Both the position numbers and the translations under genes were made by a program. From Woeseiaceae bacterium (GTDB lineage Bacteria > Pseudomonadota > Gammaproteobacteria > Steroidobacterales > Woeseiaceae), in the NCBI GenBank assembly GCA_029246105.1, contig JAQWOA010000004.1, positions 1-64,000 on the forward strand: DNA of 64,000 nt, read 5' to 3'. Of this stretch, positions 40,742-49,885 are shown in pieces. Under the pieces are notes generated by a model. That model ran no database searches and was not told where the DNA came from. It saw only the letters and a program-made list of their open reading frames with translations. The first letter of the stretch is position 1, and each line of letters opens with the position of its first letter.

Positions 40742-41422
40742 TCAAGAGTAAATTTTTGATAGCCAGTTGCTGATATCAACTATTTCTTGTGAACATATCG
40801 TATGCGCCATCGAATATTCATGCCAATCGACCCTATATCCAGCCCCAACTATTTTGTCGGCCGATGCTAATCCCCAATCAATTTTCAATACTGGATCAAA
40901 ACTACCATGTGCCATAAAAATCGGAAGATCTCTTCGACTTACAGCAGCATCTGCAGCATCCGGTAAAGCTATATAAGTTGATAACGCCATCAAACCAGCA
41001 ATGTTATAGCTCGTTCGCAGGGCCGTATTAATGGCGATCGCCCCACCTTGCGAGAATCCAGCAATAACGATCATTTCTTCTTTTATTCCACGTTCTATTT
41101 CCCGTCTAATTAAATCATGCAAAATGTCGCTGCTTTTCAACACACCGGCTCTGTCAATCCTCCCCTCTGAATCAAAACTCAATATATCGTACCAGGCACG
41201 CATAGCCATTCCGTCATTGACAGTTACTGGTTGTATCGGAGCATGTGGAAACACAAACCGTAATGGGGTATCTATCGATAAGCGAAGCTCGGGAACGATC
41301 GATTCAAAATCATGGCCATCCGCCCCCAATCCATGCAACCAGATAACACTGCCCTGAGGATTGTCGCCAGTAGTGATTTCAACAATGTCAGATGATTGCA
41401 AAATACGCCCCAAATTACTCAA
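40742..41422 (-). CDS. Carboxylesterase/phospholipase (alpha/beta hydrolase)
   Basis: VIWLHGLGADGHDF, IAGFSQGGAIAI, SMAHTICSQEI. Confidence 0.92.
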   Translation of the reverse strand: MSNLGRILQSSDIVEITTGDNPQGSVIWLHGLGADGHDFESIVPELRLSIDTPLRFVFPHAPIQPVTVNDGMAMRAWYDILSFDSEGRIDRAGVLKSSDILHDLIRREIERGIKEEMIVIAGFSQGGAIAINTALRTSYNIAGLMALSTYIALPDAADAAVSRRDLPIFMAHGSFDPVLKIDWGLASADKIVGAGYRVDWHEYSMAHTICSQEIVDISNWLSKIYS

Positions 41423-41502
41423 AGCGGCGCAGTGTAACGCAAAAAATAAAAATAAAGCGCATTAGTATTTGACTAAATATGTGCATTATGTTGAAATTAT
41501 GC

Positions 41503-41514
41503 GCATATTTATGC
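41503..41514. promoter_or_regulatory. Palindrome GCATATTTATGC, candidate ArgR (ARG box) site
   Basis: Perfect dyad immediately upstream of argR, AT-rich centre. Confidence 0.35.
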
Positions 41515-41524
41515 GAGAAAGCCT

Positions 41525-41971
41525 GTGCCAATTACAAATCACGAAGAAAAATGCGAAGCACTCCGCCAATTATTAATGCAAGGCCCTGCCCAAACGCAAG
41601 GCAAGCTGGTCGATGCATTAAATGCTCTGGGTCATAATGCAACCCAGTCCAGTGTTAGTCGCAACTTGAAAGAGCTCGGCGCGATCAAGACGGCAGCTGG
41701 CTACGAGCTACCTATTGAAAACACTTCGGATGAAAATCATTTCGCCGAAGTTAAAGATTTGCTTCGCGCAATGTTTCCGGCGGGCCCCAACCTGCTTGTT
41801 GTTGATACAGAGATCGGTGCTGCACAGCGTGTTGCTCTAGCTTTTGATCGTTGTAATTGGCCTGAAATCGTCGGTAGCATTGGTGGCGATGATACCGTTT
41901 TTGTCGCAACTGAATCTGGTGTTGCACAAAAAAATATAATCTCAAGGATCGAGCACTCCGCTCGACTTTAA
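41525..41971 (+). CDS. argR: Arginine repressor
   Basis: GHNATQSSVSRNLKELGAIKTAAGYELP HTH; GTG start. Confidence 0.9.
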   Translation: MPITNHEEKCEALRQLLMQGPAQTQGKLVDALNALGHNATQSSVSRNLKELGAIKTAAGYELPIENTSDENHFAEVKDLLRAMFPAGPNLLVVDTEIGAAQRVALAFDRCNWPEIVGSIGGDDTVFVATESGVAQKNIISRIEHSARL

Positions 41972-41988
41972 CTTTTTCGGAGAGCGCA

Positions 41989-43197
41989 TTGAGTACAGAT
42001 AAATCACCTATAATTTTGGCGTTTTCAGGAGGCCTTGACACGTCATTTTGTGTTCCATGGTTAAAAGAGAACTATGGGCGCGATGTTATTACTGTTTGCG
42101 TTGATACTGGAGGCATTGACTTGCCTGCTGCTGTGGCGCTCAAAGAGCGTTCAATCGCATTAGGTGCGATTGAACATATTCTAATCGACGCAAAGCAAGA
42201 CTTTTTTAACACTGTTATCAAATACTTGATTGCCGGTAATGTACTGCGAGGTCAGGCCTATCCGCTGTGCGTCGGCGCTGAAAGAGGACTACAAGCAGAA
42301 AGACTAGCGAAGATTGCGTCCGAACGAGGTGCAACAACGGTTGCCCACGGTTGTACAGCAGCGGGGAACGATCAAGTGCGATTTGAGGTTGCCCTCAGAA
42401 CACTAAATCCTGGGCTAGAAGTTTTGGCACCAGTCCGTGACAACAACTGGGTTCGCGAGAACCAACTGGCTTACCTTAAAAAACATGGTTTGCCATTACC
42501 ATCTCAAGGATCTGCTTACTCAATTAACCGAGGTTTATGGGGTATAACCATCGGTGGCCAAGAAACACTGACATCAGAGTCATCGATTCCAGAGTCTGCG
42601 TGGGTTTTATCTTCGACTGCTTTTTCAAAGCCGCTTGTAGCATCTACTCATACCTTAGAATTCGTCAACGGAGTTCCAGCCGCTCTTGACAAAAGAGCAC
42701 TTGCGCCCGTTGAGCTTATTGAGCAACTCGAAACCCTTGCGGGCAGCTATGGTATCGGCCGAGGTATTCATCTTGGTGATACAGTTCTTGGAACCAAAGG
42801 ACGTGTCGCGTTCGAAGCACCAGCAGCGATCACATTAATTGCAGCACATCGTGAACTTGAAAAGCTGGTTTTAAGTGGTCAGCAGATACGAGTCAAAGAT
42901 AGTATATCTGCGATCTATGGAGATCTCGTACACGAAGGAAAGCAGTTGGATCTGGCTTGCGACGATATCGAAGCACTGCTGACTTCATCACAAAGACGTG
43001 TCAGTGGGGTTGTTACATTTACGTTAAGGCCGGGTCAGTTATTTATTGATGGATCTACCTCACAACACTCATTACTGGCCGCAACCAAAGGCGTATACGG
43101 TGAATCAGCTGGTGAATGGACCGCTGGCGATGCACTTGGTTATGCACGAATTCTATCATTGCCGGGCTCGCTCCAAACAAGAGCGGCGGAAGAATAA
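41989..43197 (+). CDS. argG: Argininosuccinate synthase
   Basis: ILAFSGGLDTSFCVPWL (N-type PP loop), GCTAAGNDQVRFE, IGGQETLTSESSIPE; TTG start. Confidence 0.94.
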   Translation: MSTDKSPIILAFSGGLDTSFCVPWLKENYGRDVITVCVDTGGIDLPAAVALKERSIALGAIEHILIDAKQDFFNTVIKYLIAGNVLRGQAYPLCVGAERGLQAERLAKIASERGATTVAHGCTAAGNDQVRFEVALRTLNPGLEVLAPVRDNNWVRENQLAYLKKHGLPLPSQGSAYSINRGLWGITIGGQETLTSESSIPESAWVLSSTAFSKPLVASTHTLEFVNGVPAALDKRALAPVELIEQLETLAGSYGIGRGIHLGDTVLGTKGRVAFEAPAAITLIAAHRELEKLVLSGQQIRVKDSISAIYGDLVHEGKQLDLACDDIEALLTSSQRRVSGVVTFTLRPGQLFIDGSTSQHSLLAATKGVYGESAGEWTAGDALGYARILSLPGSLQTRAAEE

Positions 43198-43198
43198 T

Positions 43199-44254
43199 AT
43201 GAAGAACATTGTAGTCGACAAAATAGCGTCCGTAGCTCAACATAATGATCTAACATCAGTGTTGCGACTATCGCCAGATATTCCTTGTGAAGAAGGTGTA
43301 CTCATCGCTGTTCGTGTATTAAACAATAAATCTCGATACAACCAACTCGAACTAATATCAGGTCGAATGGCGACTGTCACTATGGGCGACGTTGTGGTTG
43401 GAGCACTTGGACACCGTAATGCACTGCGCGGTTACTCTGGCCACTTACCCACTGAGCTATCAGTTGGCGATCATGTGCAGATCCTAAACATTGGTGGAGT
43501 TATCGGTATTTGTGATTCGGCAAATCCTGACGTTGGCGCGGCATTTAACTGCGAAGTGCTTGGCACTGTCCTAGAGTTTCCTTACTTGGGTGAACGAATA
43601 GGTGTTCCAGCTCGTGCTGGAATCGCTGCGCTTGATATTAATGCACAACTTGAAATGAATGGTGTTCCTGTTGTCGCGCTCGCAGGTACATGTATGGACT
43701 CGGGCAAAACTGCAGCGGCCTGTGCCATCGTCGGAAGATTACGGCACCTTGGATTAGACGTAGCCGCCTGCAAAGCAACAGGTGTTTCATTGCGTCGGGA
43801 TGTGCTCGCAATGGAAGATGCAGGCGCAACTAACACAATGGTCTTTTCAGATCTCGGAGTCGTCACGACGACAGCCGAAAATGGCCCAGCTCTAACACGC
43901 TCGCTATTAACTAGCCTTGGTGCGAAAAAACCAGACGTGATCGTCCTCGAGCTTGGCGATGGCCTACTCGGCACTTACGGCGTTGCCGCTATTCTTGCCG
44001 ACGAACAAATTAAAGACTCACTCACGGCAGTCGTATTGTGCGCCAATGATCCTGTATCAGCATGGGGTGGCGCCAAGATCTTGCGAGATGAATTCAATAT
44101 CGAACCTGCGGTGGTAACAGGTCCAGTTACGGACAATGATGTTGGTATACAACAAATCGATGAGCGTCTTTCTTTGCCAGGAATTAATGCACTCTCAAGC
44201 GGTGTTGTACTTGGTGATAAAATTGCTAATCTGCTCGATAGGGGCGCGACATGA
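43199..44254 (+). CDS. Uncharacterised P-loop NTPase-fold protein (BioD/DUF1611-like) in the arginine operon
   Basis: GTCMDSGKTAAACAIVGRLRHLGLDVAACKATG; P-loop layout as in BioD GTDTxVGKT; overlaps argC by ATGA; start ATG 43199. Confidence 0.75.
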   Translation: MKNIVVDKIASVAQHNDLTSVLRLSPDIPCEEGVLIAVRVLNNKSRYNQLELISGRMATVTMGDVVVGALGHRNALRGYSGHLPTELSVGDHVQILNIGGVIGICDSANPDVGAAFNCEVLGTVLEFPYLGERIGVPARAGIAALDINAQLEMNGVPVVALAGTCMDSGKTAAACAIVGRLRHLGLDVAACKATGVSLRRDVLAMEDAGATNTMVFSDLGVVTTTAENGPALTRSLLTSLGAKKPDVIVLELGDGLLGTYGVAAILADEQIKDSLTAVVLCANDPVSAWGGAKILRDEFNIEPAVVTGPVTDNDVGIQQIDERLSLPGINALSSGVVLGDKIANLLDRGAT

Positions 44255-45312
44255 ACACTTCAATTAAGGCAATCATTATTGGTGCAAATGGCTATGTCGG
44301 TGGTGAATTATTGCGATTGATTGCAGATCATCCAAAGTTCGAACTCGCTGCTGCTGTTTCCAATAGTTGCGCTAACCAATTAGTTAGTGAAACTTTCGGT
44401 CATCTATCTCAAGCATTATCAGGAACCCAATTTGTTAGTCGCAAAGATTGGTTAAGCAAAGTTGAAGACGGCAGCAATGTTGCTCTATTCTCTGCTGCGC
44501 CACACGGCGTTTCAGCTGGAGCAATAGCAACGGCGATTACAGCTGGTGAAGAAAAAAATCTAACCCTTCGAGTCGTAGATTCATCTGCAGATTTCAGATA
44601 CCCAGAGCAATCAGCCTGGGAGTCCATATATGGAGTGAAGCATGGTGCGCCAGAGTTGCTCAGTCACTTCACCTGTGCAGTACCCGAACATCTGAATACA
44701 ATTTCGACAGCGCATATTGGACATCCAGGTTGTTTTGCCACCGCGAGTCTGCTCGCAACAGTACCTTTGATGCAGTCGGACCTAACAGAACCAAATATTT
44801 TTATCTCGGGCATAACTGGCAGCACTGGGTCTGGGCGAAGTCCACAAGCAGGTACTCATCATCCTGAACGAAACAGTAATTTATATGCCTACAAACCGCT
44901 GGATCATCGACATTCACCAGAAATCGCGAGACTCGCAAGTGCTGCTAGTGGTCGTGAATCGACTGTGCATTTCGTGCCACACTCAGGACCATTCGCAAGA
45001 GGTATACATGTAACAGTACAAGCAAAAGCTAAAGTAACTGTGAGTGAAGATCAACTTCGAGATGTATATGTCAATGCATATAAAAATTCCCCGTTTGTTG
45101 AAGTCGTTAGCACGACACCTAAACTAAAAAACGTCGTAGCAAGCAATATGTGTCACATCGGTGTCGCTACTGACGGCGATTCAATCGTTGTAATGAGTGC
45201 AATTGATAATCTCGTCAAGGGTGCCGCTGGTGGCGCAGTACAATGGATGAATCGTCTCTGGAATTTGCCTGAAACCACTGGTCTCACGGCCGCTGCGCCG
45301 GGCTGGACTTGA
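44251..45312 (+). CDS. argC: N-acetyl-gamma-glutamyl-phosphate reductase
   Basis: IIIGANGYVGGELLRLI, HPGCFATASLL, GITGSTGSGRSPQAGTHHPERNSN. Confidence 0.95.
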   Translation: MNTSIKAIIIGANGYVGGELLRLIADHPKFELAAAVSNSCANQLVSETFGHLSQALSGTQFVSRKDWLSKVEDGSNVALFSAAPHGVSAGAIATAITAGEEKNLTLRVVDSSADFRYPEQSAWESIYGVKHGAPELLSHFTCAVPEHLNTISTAHIGHPGCFATASLLATVPLMQSDLTEPNIFISGITGSTGSGRSPQAGTHHPERNSNLYAYKPLDHRHSPEIARLASAASGRESTVHFVPHSGPFARGIHVTVQAKAKVTVSEDQLRDVYVNAYKNSPFVEVVSTTPKLKNVVASNMCHIGVATDGDSIVVMSAIDNLVKGAAGGAVQWMNRLWNLPETTGLTAAAPGWT

Positions 45313-46511
45313 TACCCATGAGCAATGATCAAACGATAATTTCAGATCCTCGAATTCGAGAATCCAACACAATGATTCCAGTTTATGGTCAATTGCCTTT
45401 TGTTCCAGAGAGTGCCAGTGGTTGCGACATATTTACAAAAGACGGCCGACGTATTCTCGATTTATACGGAGGTCATGCTGTCGCTGCGCTTGGTTACGGG
45501 CATCCAAAACAATTAAAAGCGATTACTGAACAGTGCAACAAACTGCTTTTTCAAAGTAACCTAGTGGCGCTAGATATTCGCGCTCAGGCTGCCGAGAAAC
45601 TAATAAGTGTTTCGCCAAAAGGACTGGATCGCGTCTTCTTCGTCAACTCCGGTGCCGAAGCAAATGAAAATGCCTTGCGCATGGCATGCATGGCGACGGG
45701 CCGCAAGAAAGTACTTGCAATTACTCATAGTTTCCATGGGCGCACAGTTGCTGCGGCCGCAGTAACCTGGAATAACGGGCGCTGGTATGGCTTCCCAAAT
45801 AAGCCGTTCGAAGTGGATTTTATAACACGTGATGACGTTGCTGCGGCAGAAGCAATGATAGGTGATGATATCGCAGCTGTAATCTTTGAGCCTGTTCAGG
45901 GCGTAGCTGGTGGATATGACTTATCGACAGACTTTATTCATGCCTTACGAAAACTTACCAGCGCCAACGGTGCACTTCTTATTGCTGACGAAGTACAGTC
46001 TGGCATTGGTCGCTGCGGTCAGTTCTTCGCGGTGGATGTACATCAGATAGAGCCGGACATTCTCACCAGCGCGAAAGCATTGGGAGGTGGAGTCCCCTGT
46101 GGCGCCGTTCTCTGCAGTAACTCAATTGCAGCCCTGTTTGGTAACGGCGACCTTGGCACGACCTTCGGTGGGGGACCACTAGCGGCCGCGGCAATAGCGG
46201 CAACGATCGATATAATTAATGAAGAAAACTTACTTAATAATGTGCGTCGTTCAGAGGCCTCCATTCGCAAAAAATGTGTTGTCGGACCAGTTACACGAAT
46301 TCAAGGTATGGGCCTCTTGCTTGGCCTAGTTTGTGACCGTCCAGCGGTCGAGGTACGCGATGCACTTCTGAGTCATGATATTTTAACGGGAACCAGCAGC
46401 AATCCGAATATAATCCGGATACTCGCTCCGCTTATTCTTGAATCAAAACACATTAATCATCTCGCTGAGGCGTTAATAAATATTGTGCCAAAAAACCAAG
46501 GGAAGTATTGA
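45309..46511 (+). CDS. argD: Acylornithine aminotransferase (class III PLP)
   Basis: FFVNSGAEANENALRMA, LLIADEVQSGIGRCGQFFA, ILTSAKALGGGVPCGAV. Confidence 0.93.
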   Translation: MIPMSNDQTIISDPRIRESNTMIPVYGQLPFVPESASGCDIFTKDGRRILDLYGGHAVAALGYGHPKQLKAITEQCNKLLFQSNLVALDIRAQAAEKLISVSPKGLDRVFFVNSGAEANENALRMACMATGRKKVLAITHSFHGRTVAAAAVTWNNGRWYGFPNKPFEVDFITRDDVAAAEAMIGDDIAAVIFEPVQGVAGGYDLSTDFIHALRKLTSANGALLIADEVQSGIGRCGQFFAVDVHQIEPDILTSAKALGGGVPCGAVLCSNSIAALFGNGDLGTTFGGGPLAAAAIAATIDIINEENLLNNVRRSEASIRKKCVVGPVTRIQGMGLLLGLVCDRPAVEVRDALLSHDILTGTSSNPNIIRILAPLILESKHINHLAEALINIVPKNQGKY

Positions 46512-47518
46512 TGAAAGCGTTTAACAACCTTACTGATTTTTCGAATGAAGAAATTCAAGCCCTTATAGAGCTTGCAGTTCGACTTGACTCAAACCCAGAA
46601 CCAGAAGCACTAAAAGGAAAAGTATTGTCGCTTTTATTTTTGAGTCCTTCATTGCGAACACTAGCCTCTTTTCAGGCAGCAATGACTCGCCTCGGTGGTG
46701 GCTCCTTTGTTATTTCACCTGAGATGTCCATCCATGGCATAGAATCAAGACCTGGAATTGTCATGGATGGAGCTGCTGCAGAACATATTCGAGAAGCTGT
46801 TCCAGTTATTGCATCTTATGGCGACGCCATCGGTATTCGTGCTTTTGCCGAACGCAAGAACATTGAAGCGGATATGCAGGAAAACGAATTTAGTGCTCTG
46901 ACAGATCTGATTGATACACCTTATATCAATATGGAATCAGCAATGAATCATCCCTGCCAGAATCTCGCTGACTGGAAAACCATGGATGATTTGAACGTAC
47001 CTTCTAATGGCGGTAAGTTTGTATTGAGTTGGGCTTATCACCCACTCGCTTTGCCTCTAGCGGTTCCTGCCTCCACCTTGCATATGGCTGCCAAACGTGG
47101 AATGGACGTTACAGTGTTGAGGCCAGAAGGATTCGAGCTACCTGCCGCTCTTATGGAAAAAGCAAATACAATCGCCGCAGCAACTGGTGGGTCCATAAAG
47201 GAAACAGATCAACGCGCGGAGGCAATGGAAGATGCACATATTATTTATGCAAAATCTTGGTCGTCAACCCGCCACTATGGCGACAAACTAAATGACCAGA
47301 AGCTGCGTGAACAGCATCTTGACTGGTGCGTTGATGAGCCCTGGTTCGAAAATGCTAGAAATGATTGCCGCTTCATGCACTGTTTGCCTGTTCGAAGAGG
47401 TGTTGTCGTTGCAGATAATATTCTAGACGGTCCACGCAGTGTGGTGATCGCAGAAGCGCGTAATCGAATGCTTGCGCAAATGGCCGTATTGCATCAAATG
47501 CTTGGAAATCAGAAATGA
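46508..47518 (+). CDS. argF': N-acylornithine carbamoyltransferase (AOTCase/SOTCase type)
   Basis: LSPSLRTLASFQAAMTRLGG, IVMDGAAAEHIREAVPVIASYGDAIGIRAFAERK, MNHPCQNLADWKTM, HCLPVRRGV. Confidence 0.88.
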   Translation: MMKAFNNLTDFSNEEIQALIELAVRLDSNPEPEALKGKVLSLLFLSPSLRTLASFQAAMTRLGGGSFVISPEMSIHGIESRPGIVMDGAAAEHIREAVPVIASYGDAIGIRAFAERKNIEADMQENEFSALTDLIDTPYINMESAMNHPCQNLADWKTMDDLNVPSNGGKFVLSWAYHPLALPLAVPASTLHMAAKRGMDVTVLRPEGFELPAALMEKANTIAAATGGSIKETDQRAEAMEDAHIIYAKSWSSTRHYGDKLNDQKLREQHLDWCVDEPWFENARNDCRFMHCLPVRRGVVVADNILDGPRSVVIAEARNRMLAQMAVLHQMLGNQK

Positions 47519-48444
47519 GTAAAAAAAATGATCATGCGATGGTGGTTTCGGCACTAAAACATGCCGCTCCATATATCCGTCTTTATAAGGGAAAAGTATT
47601 TGTCATCAAGGCGGGAGGCGAAATATTTGCCGATAAAGATAAAGCCGCCATATTAATGGAGCAGGTTGGCATCCTTTATCAGGTCGGTATTCGCGTCGTA
47701 TTGATTCATGGTGGTGGGCCGCAATCTACCAAACTAGCATCTGCACTTGGACTTGAAACCACATTCATTGAGGGTCGTCGTGTGACCAATAGCGAGTCAC
47801 TCGATGTTGCGACGATGGTCCTGAACGGCCAAATCAATACGCGAATTCTCGCCACTTGTCGTGACTTGCATATTCCGGCCGTCGGTATCAGCGGTGTCGA
47901 TGCTGGTTTGATTCAAGCGCATAAGCGGCCGCCGGTCGAGTGCGCTGATCAAACTTCTGTTGACTATGGCTTCGTCGGCGATATCGATTCTGTCGACGCT
48001 GATATTTTACGTAAGCAACTTGATAACGGAATGATGCCAGTCGTTAGTCCAATCTCATGTGACGATTCAGGTACCATTCTTAATATTAACGCCGATACAG
48101 TTGCAGCAGCCATTGCCGCTGAGTTAGGTGCCGAAAAATTGATACTCGCAACTGGAGAAGCAGGAATTCTAGAAGATATAAATGATCCAACGTCTTTGAT
48201 CAGTTACATCGACAGAGCTGCACTCAAGAAGCTCTGCGAATCTGGAAGCATTGCTGACGGAATGCTTCCAAAAGCTGCTGCGATAGACTCAGCCATCGCA
48301 AATGGAGTGCAGCGCGTGCATGTTATTTCTAGTAAAGTTGCCAATAGTATTCTTCTTGAAATCTTTACTAACGAAGGAACCGGCACTCTGATTGTAGATG
48401 ATATCGATGGACTAACGCATGCTGAGAAGAGTGCTGACTCATGA
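47515..48444 (+). CDS. argB: Acetylglutamate kinase
   Basis: FVIKAGGEIF, VVLIHGGGPQSTK, NINADTVAAAIAAELGAEKLILAT. Confidence 0.92.
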   Translation: MSKKNDHAMVVSALKHAAPYIRLYKGKVFVIKAGGEIFADKDKAAILMEQVGILYQVGIRVVLIHGGGPQSTKLASALGLETTFIEGRRVTNSESLDVATMVLNGQINTRILATCRDLHIPAVGISGVDAGLIQAHKRPPVECADQTSVDYGFVGDIDSVDADILRKQLDNGMMPVVSPISCDDSGTILNINADTVAAAIAAELGAEKLILATGEAGILEDINDPTSLISYIDRAALKKLCESGSIADGMLPKAAAIDSAIANGVQRVHVISSKVANSILLEIFTNEGTGTLIVDDIDGLTHAEKSADS

Positions 48445-49625
48445 GTAGACTCTGGGAAAAAGGCTTGCCACTCGACGAACGAATCTTGCGTTACACAGCA
48501 GGCGAAGACCATCAACTTGATGCTCGTCTTATTCCATATGACGTTCGCGGCTCAATAGCACATGCTGAAATGCTGACTGAACAGGGTTTAATCAGCGCGA
48601 CTGACTGTACTGCAATTTGCGATGGCTTAACTGCGCTTAGCAAGAGCTTCGAAGCAGGCGATTGGTGTATCAACCTCGAAGATGAAGATGCGCATACTGC
48701 ACTTGAATCACGGCTAACTGATGCGATCGGGCCAACAGGAGGTCGACTGCATCTTGGCCGCTCGAGAAATGATCAGGTTCTCACTGCACTCAGGATGTAC
48801 CTCCGAGACGCATCTAGTGATCTGGTTAGCCGTGTCAATCAACTACGTAAATCAATCGGCAATCTGCAGGATCGTCAGGGTGATATTAAGTTACCTGGCT
48901 ATACGCATATGCAACATGCAATGCCATCGTCAGTGGCACTTTGGTGTGGCGGATTCAACGAGGGATTTGCGGATGCTGCTGAAGGACTGGCGTCATTAAA
49001 AAAACGCATCAATAAGAATCCATTAGGAAGCGCTGCTGGCTATGGCGCGCCAGGACTCCCGCTGGATCGAGATGCAACAACCACGAAACTTGGTTTTGAT
49101 ATCACGCAGAATCCAGTAACAGCAGCACAGTTGTCTCGAGGTAAGGCCGAAAGTGCCTTACTTTTCGAGATTACACTCTTGTTGCAGGATCTCGGCCGCA
49201 TGGCAAGTGACCTTTTACTATTTTACACACAGGAATTCGCCTACATATCGCTCGCAACGGAGGTAACAACTGGCTCATCTATAATGCCGCAAAAGCGTAA
49301 TCCTGATGTCCTTGAGTTGCTTCGAGCATCATCAGCAACCGCACAAGCCTGTCTTGATGAGTCGCTAATGATCACCGCAAAACTACCGTCCGGTTATCAT
49401 AGGGACCTGCAACGCCTTAAGTCGCCGCTATTCCGCTCGATCGATTTGGCTATCGACAGCGTAGATATTATGGCGTATTTGCTGGAAGGACTGCAGTTTA
49501 TCCCTGACAACATTAATCTTGATGAAGCAATATTTGCGACCGAGGAAGCCTATCGGTTGGTTCACGAAAAAGGCATCCCTTTTCGTGATGCCTATAAGCA
49601 GGTCGCTAAACGCTTTGTAAAATGA
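48441..49625 (+). CDS. argH: Argininosuccinate lyase, short C-terminus
   Basis: DEDAHTALESRLTDAIGPTGGRLHLGRSRNDQVLTALRMYLRD, GSSIMPQKRNPDVLELLRA. Confidence 0.93.
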   Translation: MSRLWEKGLPLDERILRYTAGEDHQLDARLIPYDVRGSIAHAEMLTEQGLISATDCTAICDGLTALSKSFEAGDWCINLEDEDAHTALESRLTDAIGPTGGRLHLGRSRNDQVLTALRMYLRDASSDLVSRVNQLRKSIGNLQDRQGDIKLPGYTHMQHAMPSSVALWCGGFNEGFADAAEGLASLKKRINKNPLGSAAGYGAPGLPLDRDATTTKLGFDITQNPVTAAQLSRGKAESALLFEITLLLQDLGRMASDLLLFYTQEFAYISLATEVTTGSSIMPQKRNPDVLELLRASSATAQACLDESLMITAKLPSGYHRDLQRLKSPLFRSIDLAIDSVDIMAYLLEGLQFIPDNINLDEAIFATEEAYRLVHEKGIPFRDAYKQVAKRFVK

Positions 49626-49694
49626 TGCGCCTTACAAAACTTCAGGGCCTATAATTAATCAATCACTGTCTGCCGATATGTAAGAGTTAACCCT

Positions 49695-49883
49695 ATGAAA
49701 TGCTTTTATTTATTAATTTCTCTATTTATATCGATATTTGCTGTTATAGGTTGTGGGCAAAGTGGTGCTTTATATGTTCCCGGCAACCCAAGCCAAATAA
49801 CTGTCCTTCCATCACTGGAGACTAATGCTATGGAAGGTTCTGATGGCGTTGAGGACAACAGCGAAACAAACGAGCAGAAATAG
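49695..49883 (+). CDS. lptM: LPS translocon maturation chaperone LptM-like small lipoprotein
   Basis: Lipobox and CGQSGALYVPG near N-terminus. Confidence 0.8.
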   Translation: MKCFYLLISLFISIFAVIGCGQSGALYVPGNPSQITVLPSLETNAMEGSDGVEDNSETNEQK

Positions 49884-49885
49884 CA

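Noticed and set aside
49563-49604. GGCATC...GATGCC and CACGAAAA...TTTTCGTG inverted repeats
   Set aside because: Located inside argH coding sequence near its end with no T tract; no support as a terminator.
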